From the NCBI RefSeq assembly GCF_030936135.1, contig NC_082604.1:3293001-3357000 (forward strand): a stretch of 64,000 nucleotides of DNA, read 5' to 3'. A model generated the notes under the pieces. That model made no database searches, was not told where the DNA came from, and saw only the letters and a program-made list of their open reading frames with translations. Made by a program: the position numbers and the translations under genes. This DNA comes from Gavia stellata. Its lineage: Eukaryota > Chordata > Aves > Gaviiformes > Gaviidae. Positions 1 to 15,000 of this stretch are shown piece after piece; within the stretch, counting starts at the first letter, position 1, and every line of letters begins with the position of its first letter.

Positions 1-50
1 TCAAGTTGGCTTTTTGTTTGTTGTTTCCAATTACAGCATTTTTCATATCT
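1..50 (-). CDS. ARMC8: ARMC8 coding exon 3 (partial, truncated by the window edge)
   Basis: On the minus strand a TTTACAG acceptor (51-57) is followed by A, completing the Ile codon split from exon 2, and then [16 protein letters not shown]. The sequence stops at the window edge inside the exon. The match to ARMC8 and the compatible phase make this secure. Confidence 0.93.
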
Positions 51-3000
51 CTGTAAATCCAGAAAGAAAAACAAACCCTGGTAAATTATGCTGAGGTACT
101 GAGGGCTTAATCTATAGAATTTACTATTTCCATGAAGGCTTATCAAGTAGTCTTCCACATGTCCATGCTCTACCTACAGGACTGAGTAATGCTTCAGGGC
201 ACAGTTTCCACAGCCCACAGATAAATACCCCAGAGCTCTGGGACTCCATTACGTCCCAGCTTATGCAAGTATGCAAAAACCCAAACTATCTCACATGCAC
301 ACCAGACATGATGAAGTCTCGTTATTGAGATAAACTAGATGTAGTGGTTCTTTGTGCCCATATATTCACTAGACTCCAAAAAGAAAAAAACACTATTGGT
401 TGGGAAATCAAGTGTTGGTAATTTAAAGTATTAACTGAATATTCTACTGGGTGCAGGAAAAGACAAGCTGGGGAGAAAAAAATAATAAAAGGAACGAGGA
501 ACTATCACCAGTCTCCAGAGACCAGGCTTTCACTTCCCTCTTCACCACAGGCTTCCTTTTGTGAAATTCAGCAGGACACCTAGACATCTGTATGTCAAAA
601 TCCCAGGAATACAGTGGAAACAAAAGCATTTTCCTGTCTGAGAGTTACTGCAAGGTTAAATACATTAAAGGCATTCATACTATGGTAAAGGAACAAGGGA
701 GGCATTTTGGAAAGAGGACACTGGTTGCAGACACCAAGAAGTCCTATGAACAGCTGTGGTTTGCAACCTTGTTGTTCAGAAAATTGCTAGTGTATCCTAA
801 AAACCATCACCACCTTTTTAAGATTTTTTTTTCCTTCATATGAACATATTGAACATAAATGAACACCCAGAGAATCTGAAAGAAAGCTAGCAACTTATGA
901 CCAGTTTCAGAAAAATCAAGATGAGACGTTTCTAGGAATCTTTCTAGTTGTGAGGACCTTTGTAAGAGCAGGGAACAAAAAGTCCAAATTCAGATAATTC
1001 TTTATCAACAAAAACCAAAACTAGATTGATTATAGTGTTAGTAGTTGCAAAATTGATAAATTAATCACTGGCTAACTATGCCCGTAACTCATTCAAATAA
1101 TTTGGGAGCTTTAGCGGTTGCTTTAAGTTAGCATATTTTCTTGCCACTATATCACTCTTTCACCTGCTATCTGCAAACTTTAAGAGATTTAGAGTAGCCC
1201 TGTTCCTTAAGATCCACCCTGGCCTGCATGAACACTACACAGTCCTTATGTACCCATTGAACATGCAAATTTCACTGCCATAAACAGTTGTCCCAAGTGT
1301 TAGACTCACTTCACTGCAGTCATAAAAAACTTCTTAGCCAAGGCAGGCAACATCTGGACTGGCTTGAACAGCACCTTTATAAACCTCAATTAGTAAAAGG
1401 TAATTGCCCATTCTTCCTGAAGTATTCCTCCATGTGACTCACTCTCCCGTTGCATACGGTTACCTGGCCACAGAAGAGCGGTCTAGGAATTTTAAGGAAA
1501 TGGAGGCTAACTTCTCACGTTTGGCTAGTGATCTTGGAGCTCTGGCAAGGGAGCAGCATTAAAAGCAGCTGAACTGCAGTTCTGTGTATCTCTTAACACA
1601 GGCAGAGTCAGGAAACCACTTGACTTGTCAAGTGAGCCATTACTTAACAGGAATCTGCCTACCCAGCACAGAGTTTTACAGAGCTGAGTAGCAGCAGAAA
1701 ATGTTGGACCTTTCTGTTACATCTCCCCTAAGTTTGGTAACTTTACACCACGAGACAGGAGGTAGAGGAGAAAGAGCAAGATCAGAAGACAGGCTAAGCT
1801 GGAAGCCCAAGAAAATTTAAGGAATGGACTTGAAGATTTCACTAAACTCAGGAACAGTACTTCAGTGGTTTCTATGCTGAACACTTGATATGAAAGTATC
1901 CTGGTCATTTTTAAAGGTTTTCAAAATACAAGAGTCAGTCCAAAACCGTGGCAGAAGCAATGATCAGATGTCTGAAAGGCATGGAAGCTGTACCAACAGC
2001 TGTGCTAGGTTCAGGCACTAAAGTGCTCAGGCCACTCTCGGACTTCCAAAAAGGCTACCTCTCCCTCTTACACTTAAGCACCAGCTCTCAAAGTCATCAG
2101 AAAGGCTGCATCTCATCACGTATCTGCAAAGGCATCTTGAGAAGCTAAAGAGAAGGCACTTGCCAAGCACTCTGAAGAACTAACAAACAGATTTTGGTGA
2201 CATTTTAATGCTCTGCTCCGGTGATTTTACACATTAATTTGTGTTTAAAAAAAACAACACACAAAACCAAAAAAACCCAACAACAACAAACTTTTGTGAC
2301 TACTGCACCAACTCCACAAGGGAATGGCTTGCTAACCTTATAACCATTTAACATGTAATAAGTACTGCCTGTTAGAATTTGATTTAGAGACCCTTTCAGA
2401 AGTGGCAAGAACATGGCCAAGTTCCATAACACTGAAACTGAGAGGTTTAGTGAGGTCACAGTCCTGATCTGTAAACGATTCAGATGAGTTTCTCCATCCT
2501 AGTTCATAAAGTTCTTCAGAAAGGTCATGGCAGATAGACAAGAGATATCACCAGCTTGAGATTTCTGACAAATCCAACACATATGCATTCGACCACTTCA
2601 ACTTGCAAGCAAGTAAAACACCTTGAAATTGGTAAGGTGACCAAAAACTGTCAGATATAGGACTCAGCAAAGATCACCATGTTTGTGTGCATTATGCGTT
2701 GCCACTCCCAAGTTCCATGCCACGCTTATCTCTTCAAATTTGCCACTTACAGAAATGAACCTATTCAATACACAGGAAACAGGTGGGTATGAAAACCAAG
2801 AATATCCATAAAATGCCATAATCCAATGCTGAAAAATAGTAGACTTTTTTTTGTTTACTATGAAAAGTAATTATGTGATTCCACATTACATTTTACAGAG
2901 ATTTCCTGATCAGGAAGCTAATCTCCTTAAGAAGGAAAGAAGTACCATGTGCTGTCCTAGTCTATCAGGTCCTTGGTGAATCGTGAACCTTGGAAAAACT

Positions 3001-6000
3001 GAGGACAACCCCCTTATTTGAAAACATCATCTCCAACAAGTTTGAGTTCAACTGATTTCAGATCCAAGACAACATGAGATTCATCCAAGGGGAAAAAGCA
3101 GTAAAGATCACTGTCTTGTACAAGAGGTAACAAAGAAACCTCAGAAATTTGTAGTCCAAAACTGGATACCCCCTTTAGTTCCGAATGTCATGCACGCTGC
3201 TCCCATTTCCTACTGTGAAAACGAGTCCTTGAAATGAGGAAGAAGGAAACAGCAGCAAAAACACCATTACAAAGAGATGAGAACTTCAAAAGAACAACTA
3301 GTCTATGGTGCTTCTAGGCCTAATCTGTGAGAAGACCATGATCCAGAGGAGGGAGATACACAGCCTTTCCAATAATCAGCTCCAAGCTCTCAGGTAGGTC
3401 TTCAACCCTCCTGCCAGGCACGGCACAGCATGAGCGGCTTCAGAAGAAAAATGCACATCTTGCGCATGTACCTAGTACATTCCAGCACTACTTAGCTTCT
3501 CAGCCTCATAAAGGTAGCTTTCTACAGAGCCAAAAGACAAACCATGAAGCTTTCGTATGACAGAGGTCTTAAGATGCATTTGAGGTTGGTTGAGTTTTGG
3601 GGTTTTGGTTTTTTTTTTTTTTTTAAATACCTTACGGATTAAATCTTACAGTTTAGAGTCAAACTAAATTCAAAGTCATTTAACAAAATTACCTGAAGTA
3701 CAATAATTTGAGTGCATAGATTTAAAACCTGATAGCTGATATTTATGCCTACATTTACTATAATGCAATAAAGTAATTTATGTAAAAAACTTTCAAGCAG
3801 GATAAAATAGGCTGCCAACAATAAAATATGGCAAAGAGATCCTAGCTAAGCGCTAGGAAATACTGCTTCCTGAAGTGCTAAACCACCTTTTTCCATCTCT
3901 TATTGCTTCTTAAAAAAATAAGAATACAGTTTCATCAGTTCAACCCTGTGAAACCCTGTTTCATAAGCATATTAGCACAGTATGAGTGTTTAAAATAAAA
4001 TATTTCAGGAGTACATTAAACTCACAAAAAAATCTAATTTCCATCAAAATGGAAAGAACTAATCTGCCAATTGTGTATGAAGTTAGTATGTTTTTATTCT
4101 GATGCTTAATGTGCAATTGTTTAAAGGCACCAGATACAGCCCACTTCAGATAAGCAAGAAGCAATATTAAATTTAACAATTTGCAAGTAAAATGTGGCCT
4201 TTAAGTTTTAATGATTCCTAGCCAATAAAAATTAGTATTATGAAATGGCTAAGTCCTGAGAAAATTAGCATTCTAGTCTGTCAATGTAAATTATTATTGT
4301 AGAAGCAACTTAAGGTGCTGAACTTTGTCCTAAGCAGAAATTATTGAAGTTCAACATCTTCATGAAGTTGACTCTAAGTTTGGGACTCCTCCCACAAAAC
4401 CACCAGTGTCCAGTAGTTAGTGTGCAGTTCTCTAAACTGGTGTGAGCTAACTTCCCAGCAGAGAAAGAACAGACCTCTGAAGCATTCCTAGCAAGCCCTG
4501 ATACCTGCACCTCTTCTGCAAAAGAGATCATGAGAAAGCAACGTGGATACATGGACTCCTCAGTGAAAATTTGGTTTTACCTACTTTTTTAAACACAGTA
4601 ACTCAAGCACAAACATAAGAAATTTTAAAACCCTGATAGGAAGCCCTGGAGCTTTCCTATGTCACCTTCTAGCAAAGCAACATGAAAGATCTTGAAACAA
4701 GCTAGAGTGCTTGAGGAGGGCAGCAATAGGAACTACACAGTAGAGGAGGAAATAAACAGCTTGCATGATATTTTCTCATCTTATGTCTTTTGAAAATAGA
4801 GTAGGCAGCCATATTTAAGAGGTTCCTAGACAGAGAAGGATATCAAACATGAGACGAACAATCACAGAAGGAAAAGTAGCCCTAGACGCTTCAAGCCAAT
4901 GCTTTCACTTTTAGTATGAGATAGTTACAAGGGATTCCAAGACAATTACGCACACAGAGGAAGCAGCCAAAACAATGCACTGTCAGACCAGAAGAATTAT
5001 CTACCAGAGGCTGATCAAAATTACGAACAATAGAATGATGCAAAGCATCATTCTGAAAACTGTCTGCTCCAACTTCAGGAGAGTTTCTACGTTTCAGTAT
5101 CACATAAGCAAATGGTACCTGGACTGATTGGACTCGAGTCAGAAGCTAACTGGAGCTAAAGTTTTGACAGTTACGCTCTCCACGGCTTTTGCCTCCTCTT
5201 CCTTCCTCCCACTCTCCCATTTTTATGGACAGATGCAAAACAATCAACAACGGGAATTAATGACAAATTTTGCATGTTAAAATATGTCCATCGTTATTTT
5301 GACAGAATTAATTTCCAAGATGGACACTACTACAGCTTGAATATCTGTTAATTACCCAACAAGTGAGTTGTTTTCTACCCCTTCAGCAGGGAGCATGTTT
5401 GTACTAACATGATCACTAGTCCAATCGAGTGAATAAAATGTTAAAAACTCCTGCCAACTCAAGCAAACCACAGAAATCATAAATCAGCTTATTTTTAAGG
5501 TTAATCATCAGGTTGGGAAGAACAGTTTCAAGACTTCTAATCCCATTCAAAAAATACCAGTTGATGCAAAGAAAAAAGATGACTTTGCAGGAAAGGACAA
5601 AGTAGCACATAGAGACACTGTTACTCAACTTCTTTGAGTTTTAACACTTAGAAACTGTTACACAATTAACATACAGTGCAAACCAAACAAACTCAACATT
5701 TAAACATGGAAACCCTAAATCCATGGTTGCTCCCAATCTTAATTCTGTACTCTCAGACACTGCATAAAATCAAAGTGCTGTAGAAAAATAGCACATGGCT
5801 ATAATTACAGCAATGCAGAACAGTAGAATTTAACATACATAATGCTAAAAGCAATCGTTTAATCCAACTTCTCCATATCACAATGCCACAGAAACCGCTT
5901 GAACTCCTATCTGAAGTATCCTCTTTGGAGGGGCAACTTACCTTGTCATAAGTTTTCTTGCCAAGGAAAGTCTACCAAACAGAAAGGTAAGTTGTTTCAA

Positions 6001-9000
6001 TGATCCATACCTGTAGTTAGAAATATTTACACCTTATTCCTACCCTGAATCTATCCCAGTTTCCAGCACTTATCTTGCTACCTGTGTGTGTGACAGACCT
6101 CATATCAAATCTCTACTTCCATACAAGAGCTTATGTCAGTCAATTCACATGCTAGCCTTCTATATCACGCTTAACAACTTAAGCTCTCCATATCTTCGGC
6201 TGCAGTTTCAACTCAGGTTCCTTTCACATCTCCAGGGTGACTGACAAAACAGGGGATGCTGCTTTTCCCACCTCTCTCTCAAGCATGTTTTATTGCCTCA
6301 TCCTTTGCACTGAGTCTGGAAATTATGCTACAAGTTGCATGAGATCACTAATCAATAGAAAAATTGGCAACTCAACCTTAAGAATGAGGTAGCTCAAATT
6401 TAAAGTGCTTTAAGTCAGTGGAGGATGGGAGTTTAGCTAGCTTTTATTATGTAAACATTTTAAACTAAAAAAACCAAACCCACACAAATCATAGCTAGGG
6501 CTCTGTATTATCAGCATTTCAATTTCAGCATCAATCTCTGCTATTTAAATAAACTGGGTGTAACAGCAAAGAACTAACCAAGAGAGATGTGGGGAAAACA
6601 GCAGCAGAACAGCAGAACTCTCAGAAACTGAGAGCTCTCCTGCTCTGTGATGCCAGATCAGCAAAATACTTTTTTCAGAGCTATCCCAAAACAGCCAAAC
6701 TGCATGAAAAGAACAGCCCTCACCACTGTTGCTTCAGATGAATGACCCAAACCATCAAATACAAGTAACTGCGCTACTACTTTCTTTTTTTTTTTTTTAA
6801 CGTCTCTGTCTCCCCCTCAAGGGTATTTCCCCTCCCAGGATGAAGTAGTGCCTTCAGCGTTTCACAGTATATCCCACAGTTGAGGCAAAAATTAAATAAT
6901 TTCATTAGGCAAAGATGCATCCTGTAACACTACATTTTTCTAGCACTATTTTTCATTCACTGTCTCTTGATTTGTAGTTATTCTTGTCCACTCTCTCATT
7001 GTAAGCCCACCACTCATTATCGAAGGAATGTTGTCCACCACAAGTCATTTGCACAGAGAACTCTTACGTTTCATTCAGTACAGGAAAATACCTCAAAATG
7101 GCCTTCCAGCACCTGCTTAGCTGTTCCCAGATGTGAGCTTGTAATATTGTGTGACACTCTGTCCACTTCAGCTTAGGCCAGCAATCACTGAAGGATCACC
7201 AAAACCTCTTAATTTGACGTAGCTACTCCCCATTAGATGATAATAATCTGAAGTCTTTCCAACATGAAAGTATAGTCTCTGATAGCTTCAAATAGCTATC
7301 AGCTAAGATGATGTACTGGCCTCCATATGCTTTAGTCACGCCTAAATTTCCTTTTTCAAATGGGTGTTACTAAGTGCTCACTAGGACAGAAACACCATAA
7401 TTTGTCTATATCCAAATAAACTCTCTCTCATTCTCCATATGGGAGAGTTACTGGACATTTCAGGCAATGCATGTTTGAAGCATGTTTTAGCAAGTAATTT
7501 ACCAGCTAGCCTTCCTGCTACTTTACAATTCCCAAAGAAAAAATAAAAATAAAAAAATCTCATCACATTTAAATTACCAGTTCAGCACCAGCAATACAGC
7601 ATGCATACTGAAATAATTTTAATCATCTGGTAGACAAATAATTGTAAACAGAGTTTTGTCCTTTGAATCCTACTAGAAATGTCAACCCTTTACAGGGAGC
7701 TAGCCTAGAAGACATAGCTCCATATTGCAAACTGAAAATGAGCTTGTTTTGGAAAGCAAGTAAATTCAATTTTTTTAATGCTGATCCTGATCAATTTGAA
7801 CTGGCAGCTTAGAACCAAAAAAAAAATCAAACTCCAAATATCAAGAATCACAAACTCGGTAGCATTGCCGATTTTGTCATACGCATCCCTCAGGCACAAC
7901 CTCTAGTTCTGTCTTAATAACACCCCACACACACACACACACCCCCAAAGGGTGTAACGACTGTTTCTTCCTCAGCTGCCTGCTACATTTTGCCCTCCCT
8001 TACAGGCAACCACCTCTCCTCTGCATTTGTCTAACAGATTAATAAAGTTAAGTTAAACTCTGAATGACCTCAGAGTATTCAACTGTGCTCAGCTTGAAGT
8101 CTGCCACTTCTAACTCAGATCTCACGACTTTTGTGACCAATACTCACTTGATTTCTCCATCTACATCAGCTAGTCTGATGGAAGTTGTTTCTCCTCTCTC
8201 ATCATACTTACATCCTGAAATCATCACAGCAACAGTATCGCTATTCTGAGGTTGGCATCAAGAGAGGGATTTTGGAGAAAAGTGGCTTCATGCCCTTCTG
8301 AAAGGCAGCACTGAAACAGATTCATTAATCATCAATCCTCTCTCACGGGCTCAGAGTAGCAACTGCAAAGCTTGAAATATTAAACAACCCTATCAGGCTG
8401 AAGACTGCTAGCCAAATGGGATAGCTATACCCAATTCCCTAAGTTTAGCCCACCTCTAAATGTTAGACCAGCAGTTACAATACATCAATGTACTTGTCAA
8501 AAATAGTATTAGGCATTTGTACCTTTTGCTGCACTATAAAGAAAGCACAAAAGCAAGAGACTGTCTTATTCTATGACAGGAAACACACTTTATTCCTTCT
8601 GCATCTTCCTCTCTTCCCTCTGTATCTACACTATTCTTCCATCTGACCCTACAAAACCTATTATATTGAAAACCACTCTTCACAGCGCACTACTTACTTC
8701 TCAAATTATGTTTGGGGCCTTTCAATTTCGTTTTCTACCACTCCGAAAAGCTTGCCTAGCTATTAGATTCCTCAGCTTACCTCTTGAAAGAGAGGCATCA
8801 ACAAAGGGAGTAGTGCTCCCAGCACCCTCTCCGCGTCACCTAAACCTGCTCAAATTTCTGTCAGATTCTGCAGCCTAAAGAACAAGCTTTCCATTTCCAA
8901 ACCACAAAGAGCCCATCCTGCAGTTCACAAAGTATCAGCAAAGAGACTCAGGAGCCTCTTCCCTCAACAAATGAATGACATTGCACAAAAACAATGCTTA

Positions 9001-12000
9001 AAAAAATTCCATCACTTGTTCTTAGCCAATTAGACCTCAAAGTTCCCTACTGCATCTGAAAGAATATGCATTTACTACAGAGTACTACCTAGGAGATAAC
9101 AGAATCGATCGAAAATGTACAGAGGCAAAGTATAACAAGAACAACCCTCTAAGGACTGCTCTGTTTCCACAGGGCCATTCTGATGAAAACTGAAGCAAGG
9201 GAATATGCAAAGAACAAAACATGGCTCCTGCAGAAAATTCAGGTTCATAAGTGCCCACTGAGAGACTTAAAATGTGACTGCATATGTTTGGGATGCACAA
9301 TGTGAAAACAAGTGCTGTTCATTATTTAGTCTTAAAGAAGATTTGTTTAACAGGACATGAAGAACAAGAGACAAAAGTAGCCTCTTCATAACCGTCTGAA
9401 GGGGGTACCTGTTGCTCCATTAGAACTGAGATGGGAATTTCTTCTCTTCCCACTCCATGAAGCTGCCTCTTATATTTCACACAGCTTTCCCTGCAGGCAT
9501 GTGTGGAACACTGCACTGATGCTCTCATTCCAATTGCCATAGCTGAGAAATACAAGACACTATTATACAGTCATCTAAGCACATGCCTGGAACATTTTTT
9601 TCAAATCCAAGAATACACAAATGAAAAAAGTTGGATGTAAAAAAAAAAACCAACTACACACTATTTGAGGTGTTCCCAAATAATTTCAAAGCAACCAACC
9701 ACAAAAGAGATACAAGACAGGTTCCATGAAAGCACTGTTACTACTTAACATATAAGGTTTGCTTTTTTTTTTTCTGGTTTATGACTACCTTCTGGTATCT
9801 TCTGTTTGAAGAAGGCAGAAACCAGCAAGCAGTACAAACCACCTTCAGTCAAATGCAAGAACCAAGTCCACTGCCCCTTAGAGGAGCTTTTAACAGATAC
9901 CTAACTTTGCATCCAAGAACCTACCAGAAAGGTAAGCCAAATTACATCTTGGCTGTACTAAAAATTGTACTAAAACTCAGTTTCAGAGTCTTCAAAACAC
10001 TGAGCATAACTACGAACCACTGCAGCACTGTCAGTCTAAGTCTGCAGGGACCCTAAAAACGTAACTGTCAGATTCAAAGTGGTCTGCAAGTTCTTAGCTG
10101 TATACCAACTATTCTACTTGCCTTACCAACAGCATCAATTCTCAAACTCTCAAAAATCATACTGTGTAGAAAGCATATATAACTCAAATTAAATATACTG
10201 CATAGATCTGTACCAGCATTTTCACTTGACAGGCTTCCTTGGAAAAAGGAAGATACTGTAGATGTACACTTTGAAATTGGTTCTTCAGTGCCATTTCTAT
10301 AAGGTGTTTCTTTCATTTTCCTGAGAAATAAAATGCTCACACAAGTTTGGAAAGTGCTTGTCTAGTAACTCCAGCTGGCTGGCTAAGCACATCCATAAAG
10401 GACAGAAACAGCAGTAGCATAGGAATTCTCAATGCACCACAAAGATGATTATTTACAAGCCTTAAAAGATGACACCCTCTGACTGCCGAGGAACAGCCTG
10501 ATGAGAAACAGTTGGGACCTTGAGTAAGCCAGATTTGTCAGAAAGAATGCTCCTTTCAAAACCAGCTCTTGAGATGGAATTACATAGCTCTCCATAAAAT
10601 GATAGATTGCCTCTCTGAAGACATGAAACTAAATGTAAGCGCAACAAAACGTCTCTCAAAGAAGCCCCTGACCAGCAAATAAATTAGAGGATAAAAATAG
10701 GTTTCAGTCTTGCATCTGAACAATGTGGTCCTCAGCTTAAGAGCGGGTGAAATTCAAATGATAGCCTAAGGATCACCACCCAGAATTGTTTTAAAAAAAA
10801 AAAAAATACTGCCACACTGCTAAGCACAGGATGATGTTGCAGCAACCATCTTGGGACAAATGAAGCTCTTATAGCAATGCAGAAATTTACAGCACTATCT
10901 ATGTTCCGCTCCTCTGCCAATAACGGGAAAACGTTTATGAGAACTTCTGAGAGAACACAGTATTTAATCCCCTACAGTATCTGTTTGAGGCAGTCTATGC
11001 ACTGTCAACACCAAATGTATTCGATAGCTGCATACCTGACATTAATGCTGACCTTGCAAAATGCAGTCAAAGCGTATTTGAGAAAATTTGAACTGTAGAA
11101 CAGGATGTAGAAGATGAAAGGTTTTGAAGAGCACCTAGACACAATGCAAACCTGTAAGACCTCTCAAGCATAAGCATGGCCACACCGTAGAGTTTATGTT
11201 TACGGAAGGAAACTGCTCTATTAAGCTTACTCATTTATAGAGACAGTAAATAGAAAGGTAAATAGATGCACTGCCATACAGATGTAGGTATGAAGATGTG
11301 GGCCTTGCACACTTTAAACAGTTCGCTATCAGGTGCGGTAAAAGGCAGTAGTCATTCTTGTAAGAATCTCAATGTTGCAAGTCCTGAACTGAAATTCATG
11401 GTTTACTGGCAGGTACACACATTTCTCCCCTTCCTACCTCCTATCAATACCCAGATGAACATGACAGAAATGACGTGCACAAAAGTTCTGCAGGAAACTC
11501 AACATTCTGAAATAACATCAATAGAACCACATAGGGCAGTACCAGACAAAAGGGAAATTGTTTCTCACTGTTCCCATGAGGAAGAAAAGGAAAAAGCTCC
11601 TAGCCAGGTAAGACTTCACTGTCTGGACAAAAGAAGATTCTGAACCTCTGTGACAATTCATGGGAAAGAAAGGAAAAGAAGAGATTTGATCATTTAAATC
11701 CTTTCAGAATATGTAATTAAAAGCTTTCTCAAGTTACAAGATGACAACTGGATTGGCATGATTTTCAAGTTCAAGAAGCATTTAGCTATATTTTACCTTT
11801 ATCAAACCTCATTCAGAAGTTGGTTTTCATTAAAATTACAAGGATGCAATTAAAAAAAGCCCCAAACCCAAGTTATTAATCCAAGCGTCTTTAATAGCAT
11901 ATGAAGAACGGGACTATTGTAACTGAAGACAATCTGCAGAAACAAAGCCTCTTAAGACAGCCTATTTTCTGAACCTTGATATTCATACAGTTCCATCAAT

Positions 12001-15000
12001 CAAAATAAAAATCTAGGTCATCAGTATTTTCAGCCAGGATGCAGGAAGAAAACCAGCACATCTTAGGAACCAAAGATTTTCAGCAAAGAATGCAGAGTAT
12101 CTGGTAAAGCTTCTGACAGACACTTCTGGTAGAACTTTAATCCTCTTCTACTCCCCCCCAAATATCAGTTCATTCCAACTGCAATAACTCTTCAGATACC
12201 CTGAAGTCAAAGGAAGAAGGGCAAAGCAGTATTTTTCTGCCCAAAAAGAAACTTGGGCTGACAGACATTTTTTTATACATACACTATTCTAAATTCTATT
12301 TTTATATGTACACTTTTCTAAATTGAACTGTTTCACACCCATCCACCGATATTCGGAAAATAACAAATCTACCACACAGGATTTGCACAATGTCAGGAAA
12401 GATATACTCTCGGAATTAGGATTTTAACCAGAGCATCACAAATACGGTTTACCATCCAAATCTGCCCTTTGAAAGCTATTGTGAAACAAATTGGTATTTT
12501 CTTGTCTTTAAATGCAAGAACAGCATCTCAGCATAGAATCCGCTGACAGCCACAGACAAGATGAAGAATTTCAGATGTTAGCCAAGACAAAGATACTGCC
12601 TAAAACTTTTGTTTCTGGGAAATCAGTTACATTCCAAGATATTAATAACACCTCAAAAGATAGGGAAGAGATTACCAAGGGTTGTGGGTTCCAGTCCTTT
12701 GAAAAGAAAGGAGAGCAGGGAAGGAACGCCACCCAGGGCTCAGAGCATCTGCCAAGGAGAAAAGAGGGGCTCAGTCAACCCGCTTGGACATCGGATGAGA
12801 CACATCCTTGACTCCTGGGACCACCACACCAGCCCTTATGAGCAGTGGACTAAGCCCTTATGAGGAGTGGAAGCAAAACCAGACTCTCCTACGGGGAAGA
12901 GTTAAGAACCTGTACATAGTTACGGTGGTGTACCAGAAGTTTTTATACAGGTGAGGGGATATTTCCACCAATAAAAGTTTCCAGGACAGTTTTATGTATG
13001 CTTTGTTTTTCATGCCTCTCAAAGGGACACTAATTCTGATATGTTGCCCCTGGGACACCTTCTGGAATAATTTTTTTCCATCTGCTACTGGAAAACACCT
13101 CAGACTGTCCTAAGCAACACAACCAACATTCTTGGCTTTTTGATCCAGTTGGTCCTTCAATGTCCTCTGGTGTTTTGCTAGATAGCCACAGCCAGCAAGT
13201 CACTGGTAAGCCTGAAAAGGCCTGGTTTCACCACCAAAAGTCAGTCCTGGGCAAGGACTTGTTTGCCACGTTGCTGTGTGGTTATAAGGGAAAGTTTATG
13301 GCCCAAGGACAGTAAGAAAACAACCAGATCTTTGCACCAGTTTTACTACCTATTCAGCAGGGCAAGTCTTCTAGTCACTCTTTCAGTCATTACCCCTTAT
13401 CACTGGCATGCAACAGAAGTACTAAAATATAATTTGCATCCAAATTAATTTCTATGGAAGCACAGAAATTCTTTCAGCTCACAGTTCCCATCGGTGAGAC
13501 AGAAGCCATGCATTAAAAAAAGAGACAACACTCAGGCATGGCAGCAGGGGAAAAAGTTAGAGGCAGGTACACTGACGTGGCAGTGGAATAGGAGGAAAGA
13601 GTCTCAACAGACCTGGAAGAGGAGCAGAAACAATACTATCACGTCTGCACTAAAATTTTCTAACAAGATTTCTCAAAAAAAGATAGGAAGAGCTTCTTGC
13701 CCTTGACATACAACTCTAGTGGAATTAAAGTAAACCTAGCCTATGCACAACCAAGAGCCCAAGCGTGTTTCAGATGACTTACATGACACCTTGCAGGACT
13801 TTCTGAGGATCGAGGTCAAATAATCTATCAACATAGTGGCGGCTACTAGCCGTTACCTCCTGCGGAGAAAAAATAAAAAAAGAATTGTAACAGTTTGTAA
13901 TAATTCATATAATGGCAGACAAACAGGAATGGCTAATGCAGCAGCAAGTCTACAAAACCCATCAGGCAAGATAGCAGCAAAACCACAGAATCGTATTTAT
14001 ATGTGCAGATGTTACTGCTGGGCAACATCCACACCAAGAACTAACCCTGTGTTCAAGTGTGATTTAAAGATGATGTACTTAATGGAGATAACAACGTGTT
14101 ACGAGTCAAAGCAAGTTAACAGAGTGCTGTTCATGAACTGGGCACGCAAAAGGGGTCTACTTCAATTATCAGCACAGTCTTAAATTCCAATTTTATTATG
14201 CTTAATTACTATATAAAAAAACCCACAAATTCCTGAAAGAAAAAGTTTATAAGAGCAGTTAATGTTGCTCAAGAAGCATACCCACAAACCAGCTCTCGAA
14301 AATAAGGAAGCTCATACCAAGACATTTTTCTGTAACTTACTTTATCATACCATATCTACACATTTCAGAGACTGTCCTTCTATATACCATCCCACACAAC
14401 TTCAATAGAGACAGCAGCACAATATTCTCCATAACATTTCTATAGCTACTTTATAAGACGAAGTGAACTCTCTCCTCAGCAACAGGACCATGCTTGCAAG
14501 CGAAACATTTATGCATCAATGATTTGTTATTCCCTTTGAGAAGATCCAAAGCTGGAGATAGCACGCGTTCCAAAAAACAAGGGTGGGAAAAGGGAAGGGA
14601 ATTTTCCCTCCAGGTTCTCACGAACACGCGCCAGGGTGCGTTTCCATTATCTCACTTTTTTTTTTTCTTTTTGCCAGCTCAACTTTTTCTTAGGCTTTTC
14701 CCATTTTTTCCTTATGAGTTTTCCTTGAAAGAAGCTATAAGGGAACTGAAAACTCTTCCTTGCTTTTGCAAGTATCTACTCTTGGGCTGAATCTGCTCCC
14801 ACTTCCCCACCCAGATGTCAGAAGCGCCAGCAGCTTCTTGCCTGTAGTCTCGCATAACTCTGAGAGAAGAAGAATCATCTAGAGGCAGCAAGACTCCTTT
14901 GTCTCCAGGAATACTATTAAATTACGCTAAATAAATTCTATAGATAAACTTCCACCATGTAACGGAAGACAGTATTTTTGAGAACAGCAATAGGCTTTCA

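Larger units (their letters stand above)
51..13782 (-). other. ARMC8: ARMC8 intron 2 (about 13.7 kb), no coding content recognised
   Basis: AT-rich intronic sequence with many short chance open frames, none with recognisable protein similarity or paired splice sites. It contains scattered homopolymer T/A runs (for example T16 at 3609-3624), a short CA microsatellite near 7926-7942 and a small direct repeat at 12831-12872. I saw no intact transposable element. Conserved non-coding elements cannot be ruled out by eye. Confidence 0.85.

Noticed and set aside
12512-12863. Overlapping 99- and 84-codon open frames in ARMC8 intron 2
   Set aside because: Two frames are open over the same stretch, there are no good splice sites and no recognisable similarity; probably chance.
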